Source of the DNA: Narthecium ossifragum
Taxonomy: Eukaryota > Streptophyta > Magnoliopsida > Dioscoreales > Nartheciaceae
Length of the DNA: 64,000 nucleotides
Assembly: GCA_963920575.1 (NCBI GenBank)
Contig: OY986966.1
Span: 16,921,888 to 16,985,887 of the forward strand
Reading direction: 5' to 3'
Shown piece after piece: positions 47,001-58,291 of the stretch. How positions within the stretch are numbered: position 1 is the stretch's first letter; every line of letters begins with the position of its first letter. The notes below the pieces were generated by a model. It was not told the origin of the DNA. It worked only from the letters and a program-made list of their open reading frames with translations, and made no database searches. A program made the translations under genes and the position numbers.

Positions 47001-47544
47001 GAGGAGAAGAGGGAGATGTCGTGATGCTTACCTTCACTGTCGCCAAGCCCGAGGGTCCTCGCCGTCGACTCGCCGGCCTTTCGACTTCATCGCCATCGCC
47101 CCAAGCTGCTCACGGATCCCTGTTGCTTCCGTTCTCCAGCCGCCTCTCCCTCATCTCTCTCTCGCCGATCCCTCTCCCCTCCTCCACTCGCGTAGCCACG
47201 GTGGGTTGGGCGTGGCCGACGGCGGGTTGGGCGAGGCTGATGGGGTTGGGCGCGCGGCTCCTCTCCTCTCTGGTTCGGCGAGGCCAATCGGCTGGGGATG
47301 GGATATGAGAGAGGGGGGTGATTGAAGAGAGAGGGTGAGCAGCTCGGATGGGACGTGATGATGGGAGATGAGTGGAGGCTGAGAGAGTAGAGGAAATTTT
47401 AGGCGGGAATCCAAATTTTGGAGTGAGAATCCTGATGTTGTAGACGAAATCTAGACCGTTGGATGTGTTTGTAGGCAAATCCTGACCACTCTTTATGTTT
47501 TATAGGGGGGACAATTCAAAAACCGTTGTGCTTTATATAATAGA
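41053..47544 (-). mobile_element. non-autonomous Helitron H1
   Basis: The 3' end at 41053 (minus: atccgtgacgtaggcacgggcattcc then CTAG) abuts H0. The 5' end is at 47544 with canonical TC (minus TCTATTATATAAAGCAC), followed by host T at 47545. The hairpin and subterminal text match H2 closely. Contents are a candidate captured exon (44746-44834), a short piece (46284-46306) sharing gggaactggaggccggcc with the histone H2A fragment of H2, an 81-base direct repeat near 43310-43385, and a GC-rich 5' block. No Rep-helicase was seen, so it moved with help from another element. Confidence 0.8.
44746..44834 (-). pseudogene. candidate captured exon of unknown gene
   Basis: On the minus strand an acceptor (tttag) is followed by 89 open bases (RKKGSWKLRPLMQLTEAND, then AADSLIKRELP) and a good donor (ct|gtaagtg). 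The border quality and orientation match the captured exons in H0 and H2. I do not recognise the protein. A second candidate with a lysine run (EERSRKKPKKKKKIEEDVLL) lies at about 45135-45205. Confidence 0.35.
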
Positions 47545-48523
47545 TTGTTAGTGAATTAAATGGCTAGACTGTGCAGAACATGACAATGGGTTTAATTGGA
47601 GAAATTAAGTGAAATTTCGTTATCCGATTGATTTGATTTTTGGATATGATGATATCAGTGGCCTTCAGGGTTGATTTGAATTTTTTTTTAATCCGAGAAA
47701 TTTTTTAAGAGATTTTGATTCATTTACTAAATCTGATTTGAAACCAAAATTATAGGTTTTTATCTATTTCTTTTTCTCCATTTGATCTGATGTTTGGATA
47801 TGTCATTCGAGGTATGTCAATGAGTAGGCATATAAAGTTTCACGTCAATCGGATGCTTAGATTGAAAGTTAGGTTTTTTCGAAGTTGGTAGTATCGTTAG
47901 TTTCAATTTGATAATTCGAGCTTTTCAGTATATATATATATACTAGTGAATGCCCGTGCCTACGACACGGATATTTAGGGTTTTTTCAAAAAAATTTGAC
48001 AAAACCTCCCCTATACCGAGAGCTAAATAAGACAATTCTACAACATTTCTAAAATATAAAAATTAAATCACTATAAAAGGGGCGAATATTGTCCCCGGGC
48101 AAACCTTGCCCCCACAAACCACACAAACAATTCCAAGTTTACAGCAATCCCCACAAACCACAACTTCAAATAAAATAAAAAATAAAGCTATATACCTATA
48201 GCCTGTGTTGCAAATGATGGAAGGAATGCCAGAAAAAGCTTAGTAAACTCAACTTGCTCAAAATTTAGGCTAGTATTATCTATGCAGCTTATACATTGAA
48301 GTCGCATTTGACATGCATATGATTTGAGCTAATTTCACTCCTCACATAGCAATAGATATGACTATATTCTGTATAAAAAAAATAGAGAAGCAAAACCTAT
48401 AGAGAAGTCATCTCCTTTCAAAACATAGTTACCAATTTTCCAACATAAGCATAATCATATATAGCAGCACAAACAGCTTATAAGTTTAAGCCATAAAAAC
48501 AGGCACCACATCTGTATCCTTAC

Positions 48524-48700
48524 CTGGTTAGCAAACCCCCAGAAAAGCAGCGACACAACCACACTTCCCCAAAGCTCCGACATGACGTAAAACAGGCAGA
48601 AACTCCAAATCCTCAAAATGGCAATCGGACCAAGAAAGTTTGGTCCAAGAATTTGAAGAAGCTGGTCTGCCATCCTGTCTGGTGGATCACGTGCCAGTTT
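48524..48700 (-). pseudogene. captured exon of plastid ATP/ADP translocase (NTT)
   Basis: The minus strand reads ADQLLQILGPNFLGPIAILR, then IWSFCLFYVMSELWGSVVVS and LLFWGFANQ, and ends exactly at a splice donor (ccag|gtaagg, exon end 48524). This is the TLC-family nucleotide transporter of the plastid envelope, which exchanges ATP for ADP; two of its membrane helices are covered. About 50 residues of a protein of roughly 600 are present, so it cannot act as a transporter. The 5' border is not clear. Confidence 0.85.
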
Positions 48701-49895
48701 GGATACAAAAAAAATGCAAAAACCCAAAAGATGGCTAGCTGTTAGAAAAATAAGCAGCATAATATGATATTGTTGAAACTTGTGATAGACAGCAGTGATC
48801 AAATTAAGGAATCCAAGAGGCAAGTTTTGAGAAAGACAACAGTGATCAAATTAAGGAATCCAAGAGGCAAGTTTTGAGAAAGTCTATTTAACAAAAGAAA
48901 ACATATCTTAAAAAAAGAGTTGTTCTAATTCAAACTTGCTGAGCTTTAAATCAAATAGGTGACCATCGAACTTGCTGAGCTTTAAAGAAAAGAGTTTCAA
49001 GAGGCTAGTTCTAAGAAACGACTTGTTCCAATTCAAACCTTTTAGGGAAATAGTTGTTCTAATGCATGCTTTGGGTTAAAACAAATTTTAAGCACAACAT
49101 ATTAAAACAGATTTTAGCTCCTCAAGTTCTATTTATGATAGCATCATGGCCAATAGGTACAGAAATGTCTACATTTGTATGATGCACAACAGATTAAAAC
49201 ATTTGTAGGATGCACAAATTAGTCTAGTTACTGAACTCAGTAATTAGTGACAGCATCAATAGGCACAGAGATGTCTACATTGCTAGAGGGACCTTGATCT
49301 TTATTTAAATGAGTTCAAAATCTTCCAAATCTTCTCAAATATATTCCTGTTCAGGATTCGAATTATTAGCCAAGAGGTTAAGGCAAAGTCCATGGCATGG
49401 TTACCAAACTTGATGCCATCTATTTGTTCAGCAAGACCAATACATAAGCTAAGAAACAATATCAATGATCACATTTAGCTTGCATCAGGTGATTTACAAC
49501 ATGTTTTGCAACTTGCATTAGTACATCTAATATACATCAAGCAAAAGAAAAATGGGGTAGAATGTTAAAGAAAAAGTACACATGAACCATTTGGATCAAG
49601 ACGCGTAAGAAAGAAGAGTGAAAGAAAAATGAAAACAAAGGATTGCATAGGTTATGCGGCTGTAACTGACCAAGTTATGAACTTAATTGCGAATGAGATC
49701 TTTCTTAGAAGGGAAACTATCTCAAATCAATGGGCAATTTAAAACTATCAAAATTCATCTAAAATTCATCAAAATTAGACTGATTCAAGAGAATATTAGT
49801 TAGATAATTGACAAAAGAATTGAACTTGATCATAGTCATTAAATCAAACAGCTGGTAAGCAGGGATTTGGATAAGAAATTACAGGTACAGTGTTA

Positions 49896-50058
49896 GCGGG
49901 TGAAGTTGTTGGCGGTGTCCTTACCGCTGATGAGATGCTCGGGGTGAAAGAGCTGGCAGGTGCGCACCTCATCCATGATGGTGGGCTCGAGGTCTATAAA
50001 CACAGCACGCGGCACATGCTTTCCGGCATTGGTCTCGCTGAAGAAGGTGTTGAAGGCA
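49896..50058 (-). pseudogene. captured alpha-tubulin fragment
   Basis: The minus strand reads AFNTFF, then after a 1-base insertion near 50040/50041 [40 protein letters not shown] and DTANNF. This is residues of roughly 46-102 of alpha-tubulin, with about three residues missing after VRT. It ends in a stop shortly after NNFTR. It is clearly alpha-type ([13 protein letters not shown]), so not derived from the beta-tubulin gene at 4309-7549. A fragment without function as tubulin. Confidence 0.9.
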
Positions 50059-50199
50059 TATTACCTATTGGCGAAGCTACATTATTGAATTGAGTAACCG
50101 AATTTGCTTGACAATTTCTATGCTTAAATTTTTATGAACTCCACGACTATACTATACCATATGCCTGTTAGATTGGATATAAAATTCCAATCAGCTAAG

Positions 50200-50420
50200 A
50201 GATCTGAAAACACTTATAAGGCAGAAACACACCTTGGAGAACATAAGCAACTCGAGCGGAGTCGCAATAGCTTGGGAGTGCGAGACCTTGCTTCTCGAGT
50301 GCGAGGTTGGCCGCGCCGATCTTTGAGTCCTTCAACATTGACAGCTGGGTGTCTTGGATACCACAATCAGAGGGATAACAACGTATCAGATGATAAAATA
50401 AAAAAATTAGGAGAAAATAT
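50200..50420 (-). other. possible captured fragment, not identified
   Basis: A minus-strand stretch reads DTQLSMLKDSKIGAANLALE, then KQGLALPSYCDSARVAYVLQG, with balanced composition unlike the flanks. It lies between the histone and alpha-tubulin fragments and could be another captured exon. I cannot name a family. Confidence 0.3.
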
Positions 50421-51149
50421 GGAAAAGAAACAAAAAAATAGAATCCATCTTGCAAAGAAATTGAAGTAATTTACTTGGGCTTCTGGGTTCAGACGGTTGG
50501 CGAGGTTAGAGGAGCGGAGGAGAGAGAGAGGAGAGAGGGGGCTCGGGACGGTGTTCCGGCGAGAGCTTGGCGGCAAAAGAGAGTGGAGGGAGTGAGAGAT
50601 CGACTGAAAAGAGAGATCCGGGTTTACCTACGCGTCGGGGTTCAGACGGTTGGCGAGGTTAGAGGAGCCGAGGAGAGAGAGGAGAGAGGGAGCCCCGCGC
50701 CGACCAGGTCGCTTGCTCGCGGCCCGGTCGTCGCCTTGGCTAGCCGCGCCCACCAGGCCAACTGACCACGGCCTCATCGCCGCCGCCCGGCTCGTCCCCG
50801 CCGCTCGGTGCCGCCTTCCTTTCTCTCCCCACCCCCTCTTTTCCTTCTCCACTTCCACCCAGACCGGGACGGCGTTCCGGCGAGAGCTTGGCAGCGAAAG
50901 AGAGTGGGAGGGAGTGAGAAATAAACTGGAAAGAGAGATCCGGGAAGAGGGAGAGCGACCCGGGATGGGAGATGAGAGATGAGTAGAGAGGGAGAGAGGG
51001 ATGGGATGGCTGGTTGTTCAGGGATGGGATACCTTGGCGTCGAGGTTCAGGCGGTTGGTGAGGTTAGAGGAGCGGAGGAGAGAAGGCGTTGGGAGCTGGG
51101 AAGAGAGGTAAGGGAAGAGAGTGGAAGGCAGTCGAGGTTGCTCACCCTC

Positions 51150-51232
51150 CACTACGCGTAGCGGCCTTTCTTGAGATAGCGGCTGATGCGTCCGACAGGG
51201 AACTGGAGGCCGGCCTTCACGGAACGACGGCG
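51150..51232 (-). pseudogene. captured histone H2A fragment
   Basis: The minus strand reads [20 protein letters not shown], then KGRYA and a stop (TAG where H2A has CAG for Gln), followed by ggagggtgagc, close to the intron donor that plant H2A genes carry after this point. It covers the first helix of the histone fold. The same words (gggaactggaggccggcc on plus) recur in H1 at 46287. Non-functional fragment. Confidence 0.85.
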
Positions 51233-53260
51233 AGTTGGGTGAGGGGCGAGGTTGATCACTGAGAGGCGAAAGCAATCCCTTTGGATCTGAGCTCTCTCTT
51301 CCTCCTCCTCCTCGCGATCGCCAATGGCTGATGGGAGATGGCCGACGGTAGGTTGGGAGTGGCCGACGGCGTGGGGAGATGGGAAGAGAGGTAAGGGAAG
51401 AGAGAGTGGGAGAGGTAAGGGATGAGAGAGTGGGAGAGGTAAGGGGAGATGGGAGATGAGTAGAGGGGGTTGGGAGGTTGATCACTGAGTGGCTTCTCCA
51501 GATCCCCGTACGACGCCGCCATCGTTGGTGGGTTGGGCGAGGTCGATGGGTTGGGGCGTCGAGCGTCGGGCGCGGGGAGCGGGGCGCGGGCGTCCGGGCG
51601 TCGGGCGGGGCGCGTTCGTCGACGCGGCTGAGGGCGAGGTCGGGCGAGGTCGGCGTCGACGCGGCCGAGGGTGAGGACGGGGTCGACGCGGCTGAGGGCG
51701 AGGTCTGCGTCGACGCGGGGAGAGGAGAGGGGATGGGTGAGGGAGAGGGGACGGACGGGGGAGAGGAAGAGGGTGAGGGAGAGGGGACAGGGAGGGGATG
51801 AGGGAGGGGACGGGGAGAGGGATAACGTCCCATCCTCTCTCTCTCTCAGCTGGACGGAGGGTGAGAGTGGGTGGGTGGGTAGGTGAGAGTACGAAAGAAT
51901 TTGGGCGGGGAATTTGAGCGGGAATGAATTTTTCACTGCGGATCTTAAAGCTGATCATGAAATCACAGCCATTGGATGTGTTTGTAGGCAAATCATGACC
52001 ACTCTTTATATTTTATAGGGGGATATTTCAAAAACCGTTGTGCTTTATATAATATATGTGTAGGCCCTATGTGATTCTTGTGGTTGAACCAAGGGAGTCA
52101 CGTCCCCTTGGGATGTGTAGAATAAATGTTTAACTGCTAGATTGTTGTATCCCCTTTGTAGAATTTTGGTTGACTGTCTATGTATGCCGTCGTAATACCA
52201 AAATCTATTTTGAATGTTAATCTATATTGTTTGTTTAGCATTGTGGAGACTTGTAGGCCGTTGCGCCTATTTATCTACTTTATCTAGACCTTTGTTATGT
52301 TCACCCCTTGGCGAGCTATATGATGCGCCTAGCCCTGTATATCTTTTTGGCATATTGTTACATGCATGAAATTTTATCTATGTGTGTGTGAGCATATATG
52401 TAATTGATTGCATTAGATGCATTTTAGGTTAGACGTGGACGATGAGTTGATCGCCGATCCGATGGCTCGGGCAGCTCGGATCTAGCCGTAGGACCGAGGC
52501 TGGATAATAAGGTTTAGGATTGAATTGTCATGATAATCTGATGTTATCGAGGTTGCTGTTTAGTTGCCTCTAATTACTCTGATTGAGGTGTAGAGGTTGT
52601 CTTAGGTTCCAGTCTCAGTTTCAGTAGGGGAAGTTACGTATTTGCATGTGTCCTGCATGTGTTCTACCCCTATTATTTCAGCGCTAGAGCGCTTGGTTTG
52701 AGATGGATGATTGTTGACAGTGAGGGCCATCAAAGTGCGTGCCCTGCGGTAGGCGGTGTTCGTAACGTGTGTTTTTCCCCTAAAAATGGGATGGAACTTG
52801 GGACTTTACCGTTCCCTTTCCTTTCAGTATGACGTAGAATAGAATCCTGTTGACCTTATCAGTCACTCCTACCCGGGCTGCGTTTTGCAGGTGCAGGTGT
52901 CAGGTCTTCTTCCGTAGCACAAGCTGGACAAGTTCTTGCTGGCATGTTTACCTCCGAAGGTGTTTGAGGACTTGGGGCTCAGTCTCTCCTTTTTGATGAT
53001 ATAAATGTATAATTTCTTTTTGTAAAGATTTTTGAGATAGTTATACATATGCTTTTGAGGATCAGTTTTGTATCAGAAACTTTGTATATATTTGATGTAT
53101 AGTGATCTTCAGTAAAATATTAGACAATTAAAGTTTTGAGACCATATCAATTGTTTAATTAAGATGTATTATTTTATTATAAATGCACCACATATGGATT
53201 GAATAGATTTGAAACCCTCACACCCCGGACCGGATGGGTTTTCCAGGTTGGGGTGTGACA

Positions 53261-55163
53261 GTAACCTTCATAGACTTTGTATCTAATTTACTTCTAGCAC
53301 CATGATCAATAAGCACAAAAGAGATGCAACCAAAGACTTTTAGTTGTGATAGATTTACCTCTTTTCCACTCCAAGCCTCCACTGGAGTGTTCCCATTCAA
53401 AGGAACATATGGTCCTCGGTTGATCAGATATGCCGCGGCACTGATTGCATCGGCCTAGAAAGACTTTGGCAGTCCAACATGTATCCTCATACTCGTAGCA
53501 CACTCATCCAGGGTTCTGTTCATCCGTTTTGCAACTCCATTCTGTTGTGGTGTTCGTGGGACAGTTAACTCCATCTTAATTCCACTTTCAATACAAAATT
53601 CCTTAAAGCAAATCCTGTATACTCTCCTTCATTGTCTGATCTTAGACACTTCACCTTCAAACATGTCTCATTTTCAACCATAGATTTCCATTGCTTAAAA
53701 GTATCCAATACATCAAATTTATGTTTAAGAAAATAAACTCATACCTTCATCGTGCAATCATCTATGAATGTGATGTAATATGGAGAACCTACAGGGGATT
53801 GAACCGGTGAAGGCTCTCATACATCTGTGTGAACCAACACAAACTTCTCTGCCTTTGGAGTTCTTCATGTCTTCACAAAACTAACCTTTTTCTATTTGCC
53901 GAAAATACAGTTTTCACACATATCATGATTTACATTCTCAACCCATGCAACTTGCCCAACAATTGAAGAACCTTCATCCCTTTCTCACTGATATGCCAAA
54001 GCCGACGATGGCATTTGATGGAGTCACAATATGTTTCAGCAACTGCCATTGCATCTCTAGAATTTCTAGTTAGATAGAGAGTACCATCCTTGTTTCCCTG
54101 AGCTACAACCATAGCTTCCTTAGATATCTTCCACGTTCCACCTGAAAAGGTTGTTGTATGCTCAAAAGTATCAAGTTGACCTATAGAAATCAGATTTCTC
54201 TTCAATGTCAAACATCTTGTATCCTCCATAACATTCTACTTGGTAGTCTAATCTGAACATCTCATTTTCCAACAATATTGCACGGTTCATCATCTCAGAG
54301 ATAAATCCCCAAAGGTATAATTCTCCAAATTTTCCTTTTTTGCAGAAGCATGGAAAGAGGTGCCTGAATCTACAACCCAGGATTCAGTATGACTATTCCG
54401 AGATAGAACTAAAGTATCATAGATTTCCTATGTTGTGGCATTCACAAACTCTCATTGGTGATCATTCCCATTCTTCTTGGCTAGATTGTGACAATCATTC
54501 TTCACATGTCCCTTTTTACCGCAAGCCCAACATGTCACGTTTTATTTCCAAGGCCTTAACTGACTTCACTTGCTCATTGATCTTCCTCGATTAACCTTCC
54601 TCTCAAATGACCTACTTCTACTTTCAATGTTCAATACAGACTTAGATTGAACACTTAATTGTCTCATGCGGATTTCTTCACTTAAGATTAGATCTCGAAC
54701 ATCAGTAAATTTCAATTTACTCTTCTCTTATAAACTATTAACAACAGTGACAAAAGCGTTCCAACTTTTAGGCAACGAAGACAGCAATATTAAAGCCCTT
54801 ATTTCATCATCAAACTCATTTCTAAAAAACTCAATTGAGATGTTACGATATTAAATTCGTTTACGTGATCAACTACACATCAAATATACCTTGTTCATGG
54901 CTGAGGGCTTTTTGGCCATGAGATCTGCAGTGGTCTTCTCCTTTGCTATATTGAAGGTGATGTTACGAGATAGAGTCAGTCGTATGACTCCCAACGCATG
55001 TTTATCAAGAAGTTTCCAGTTTTCCTCTTTCGTACCTTTCGACATCTTTCCTAGAGCCAGATACAGGTTCTTCTAATACATATAATCTTCGATCTGCATC
55101 TTCAAGAATCCAAAATTCTTGCCATCGAATTTTTCGACTCTAACCTTTCCATCCTTTGCCATC
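53261..55163 (-). pseudogene. copia gag, protease and integrase region
   Basis: On the minus strand from the right: gag start (MAKDGKVRVEKFDGKNFGFL, stop at about 55075), KNLYLALGKMSKGTKEENWK and downstream gag, a CCHC knuckle (CGKKGHVKNDCH, about 54510-54545), the protease site SWVVDSGTSFHAS (about 54340-54380), the GAG-pre-integrase block (RCLTLKRNLISIGQLD, CHRRLWHISEKGM), and the integrase end (NGNTPVEAWSGKEVNLSQLK, about 53290-53400). Many frame breaks. Reverse transcriptase continues at 33773 on the far side of the LTR inserted at 33774-53260. Confidence 0.88.
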
Positions 55164-58100
55164 TGTGAGGACCCGTACCTCCAACCCGGTCCGACCGCGT
55201 TAGGTCGAGGGTCTGATTTTGTGGTTTGACTTAGTTGGCCTTGGTTCGCGATCAGGTTCGCGATCGGGTTGATCGTTGTGACCCCAAGGGCAATTTGGTA
55301 AATTGCACCTTGGCGGTCGGTTTTACACATGCGTAGTGCACACATCGCCTTGGATTGATATATTTGATTGATTAGATCCTTATAGGCGCTCTCGATCGAA
55401 AATGATCGAAACGAACGGCCTAGATCAAACATAACTTTAGTATAAATACCCTTTTCCTCTCTCCCCTTCTCTTTTTCTTTCCTTCTTCTCCCCTGCTCGC
55501 GACCGCGCCGACCCCTCCTCTCCTCCGGAGCTTCTTCGCCACCACCGCCGGCCACGCCCCTCCCTAGCTCCCTCCTCTCCTTCCCCCCGATACCCTACGG
55601 CCTATCCTTCCCTCTTCTCCTCTTCGCTCCTCCCCGTCGCCCGTGAACGGTGGACATTGGACATTCCCGACGGCTCCCCGATGAACTAGAGACGGTGACG
55701 GCGAGGGATCAAGGCGGCAACAGTGAGATTAACCATGGATTAGCGCTTTAAGGTAGGGTTTCTACCTTAACCTTGGGCTAAGCTAAAGTTAGGGTTTTGT
55801 TTGTTTGTTCTTCGTTCTCTTTGTGTTAGATTGTTTCTCTTACCTTGCTTAATGTTTGATCTAGCTTCCATGCGATTTTATTTGGATTTAAGCCGAGTTT
55901 ATACATGTTTTTCCTAGATTTCTATCAAAACCCTGTTTTCATTCGGATTGAGCCGTTCAAGCTCACATCCTGGCTCGTGCATGCATGCTCTCGTCTGCTC
56001 ATCAACATGAGAGTTGTAGAGCCTCAAATCTACTCTCAATGGATGCTGGTTTCATAATTTTTAGATTTATATACGATTGTTTGTGATTTGTTTCCTAAAC
56101 TACTGTGAAAAAGAAATTAAGAAATTAGTTAGTTAATTTAATTAAATTTTGACCTTTCTTCACCCTGACCTTTGCGTAGATTATCCCTAACGTTAATTCG
56201 GACTGTTTTAGGAGTTTTGAACTTTGATTGGAAAGGTTTTGAGGCACTTATGGCTCTTTCGCGTTTTCGCCCGAAGGTCGAAATACATGGTTTTCATCTA
56301 TCTTAGTTTATTCGTTTGAATTGAATTTTGAATGTGTGATTTGGAAACCACTAGGAATCATGCATGCAAAATTTCATGTTAATTGGATGGGCGTAGTGAA
56401 ACTTAGGGTACATCCCTCCCTTTAATCATTTGTGGCATTCTTAGCCAATTAGAATCCCTAAATCGATGTCCTTAGCAACATCAAGGTCTTGCTTGCCAAT
56501 ACTCATAGGCTTTTGGGTATTTTCAACCCTTGTTTTCGGCATGTTTAATTAGTCTCTTATTTCCTTGCTTAAATAACATCTAATGGACAAGCATGCCTAG
56601 CATATATGTAATTGTGTTTGAATTAGGCTAATGAGCTTGTATGCCTAATATGCCCATTGTGATTTGGATCTTGCTAATGTAGATATATTTATGCCAAGCT
56701 TTACCTTAATTGATTTTTCGTTTATATGACCGTATGTTATACAACTATGCTTATTAGTATCTTGCAGTTAAGATGTTTATGTTACGCTTTGTATCTTGTT
56801 AGCCTTTATATAGGTACTATGTATATATTTATATACATGTAGTAAGCCCTATGTGAGGCTCGTGGTTGAATAAAGGGAGTCATGCCCCTTGGGATGTTTA
56901 GATAATTGAGCGGGCAGCATGGTGTGCCACTTGTGTTAGTATGCTTAGTTGTTTGTTGTTATTATCTATTGTTTGGTCAGGGGTGTGTCCCATTGTAGAA
57001 TTTCGGGTGACGGTCGTGTATACCGTCGTAATGCCGAAATTCAGATTGAAATGTGTAGCTGCTTGTTAACGGCATGGGGGTGTCGTTGTAGTGTTGAATT
57101 GTGGTGTTGGCCTTGTAGAGGCACTCTTGATCATTATTTAGCCTTGTGAAGGTTTGTGGGTTTGTTAAGCCCTTATAGTGTTGTGGTTTAGACTTCTATC
57201 TACTTTATACTATATCTACCCCTTTGGTGAGCTGTAAGCTATGCCTAAACTTGTATTTTGGTTCGACATACTGTTGCATGCTTATACTTCTGTATCTGTG
57301 CCTGAGCATTGCATGCATTTTGCTCGCATTAGAAGCATTAGACTAGGACGTGGACGAATAGGGGTTTCGCTAATTCGAGAACTCGGACAGCTCATATATA
57401 GTCTTAGGACTTAGGCTGGGTAGCAAGGTCTAGGATTCGATTATACTATTAAATCGTTGTTTCCTCGAGGATAATATTTTGTAAACTGAAATACATTGTT
57501 GTTTGAGGTATAGAGATCGTGTCGACTCCAGAGCCGAGTGCTAAGGATGTAAGTCGGTGTCGCCTTGTATGGGTCCCCAGGCAGGGAGCTCTTCCTGCAT
57601 GGATAAGAGTGATCCTGCATGTTACCGTTTCTGTGAAGGTGCATGACTGAAGCCGTTAGGGACATCGACGGGGCTATGGGGCCCCTGGCATATCTTAGAC
57701 TTAGGCGAGGAGGTGACATAGTTGTGTTCTTTTTCCTTTCAGTGTGACGTAGAGTAGAACACTACTGAGCTTATCGCTCACTCCTACCTTGGCTATGTTG
57801 CAGGTATAAGCGCGGTTCCCTTATCAAGTAGTTACGGCGTCGGAGATGGTCCTTCCCCTGGTGGTACGCGAGATCGAGGAATCGTCATCAGCTTATCTCA
57901 ATTTGATTTATATACATGTTTAAATTGTATATGTATTTCAATCGATGTATAAATTGAAAACTTCAAAGATAAATGTATTTGTACTCCAAATTGATGAAAA
58001 TTAATGAAGATTGTTGTGTACCTAGAGGACTAATATCATTATTGTATAATCTAAATGTTAACTGAGTTTCATAGCAGTTAGTTATTGCATTATTATTTTG

Positions 58101-58253
58101 ATGATAGAATAGTTTAAATAAATTATGAATATTATAACTATGCACCAGGATTTAAAGTGATATTTAAAGGGGAAGCTCTCGCCGTTTGATTTTAGAATTA
58201 GGTTTGGCTCACGCCATCGATCCGGATGAGTTTTCTGAGTCGGGATGTGACAC
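55164..58253 (+). mobile_element. solo LTR (Del/Tekay-like), CCATC duplication
   Basis: 3090 bases from TGTGAGGACCCG to GTCGGGATGTGACA, with a perfect duplication CCATC (55159-55163 and 58254-58258). It sits at the start of the copia gag frame: the base pairs on both sides rejoin to atggcaaagga plus the primer-binding region. A TATA-like agtataaatac (55439-55449) is followed by a C/T-rich leader, so the LTR promoter can be placed. This uninterrupted copy is the reference for reading the Helitron empty sites in 33774-53260. Short open frames inside are not genes. Confidence 0.93.
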
Positions 58254-58291
58254 CATCAGTCCCACTTGAACCTACGCTCCTGATACAAGTT
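58254..58291 (-). other. copia leader with primer-binding site
   Basis: Minus strand: after the LTR end (cttaaca) comes acttgtatcaggagcg, close to the usual TGGTATCAGAGC site complementary to initiator tRNA-Met, then the gag start codon a few bases on. This fixes the 5' end of the copia element and its minus orientation. Confidence 0.75.

Larger units (their letters stand above)
47943..52056 (-). mobile_element. non-autonomous Helitron H2 (three gene fragments)
   Basis: Its 3' end at 47943 (minus: ccgtgtcgtaggcacggg hairpin, then CATTCACTAG) follows host A; its 5' end at 52056 (minus TATATTATATAAAGCAC) precedes host T. It carries, in Helitron orientation from 5' to 3', histone H2A, an unknown segment, alpha-tubulin and a plastid ATP/ADP translocase fragment. 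The GC-rich 5' block (51180-51900) holds low-complexity open frames that are not genes. No Rep-helicase. Confidence 0.82.
33774..53260 (+). mobile_element. Del/Tekay-like LTR split into three by Helitrons
   Basis: Three pieces, 33774-34509, 47545-47942 and 52057-53260, align in order with the uninterrupted LTR at 55164-58253; together they are about 2.3 kb. The first break joins gatttatgtatga to ttgttagtgaatt, matching gatttatatacgattgtttgtgattt in the intact copy. The second joins tatatata to tgtgtaggccctatg, matching tatatacatgtagtaagccctatg. It ends TGTGACA at 53260. Flanks ATAAC (33769-33773) and GTAAC (53261-53265) are a near-match target duplication, and the 5' end is not the family's usual TGTGAGGA, so the left edge is uncertain. 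It interrupts the copia element. Confidence 0.8.

Noticed and set aside
49896..50058. Alpha-tubulin gene
   Set aside because: Only about 55 residues are present, with a frameshift and a stop, inside a Helitron. It is a captured fragment.
34510..52056. Autonomous Helitron with Rep-helicase
   Set aside because: No replication-initiator or helicase motif was found in any frame of the three elements.
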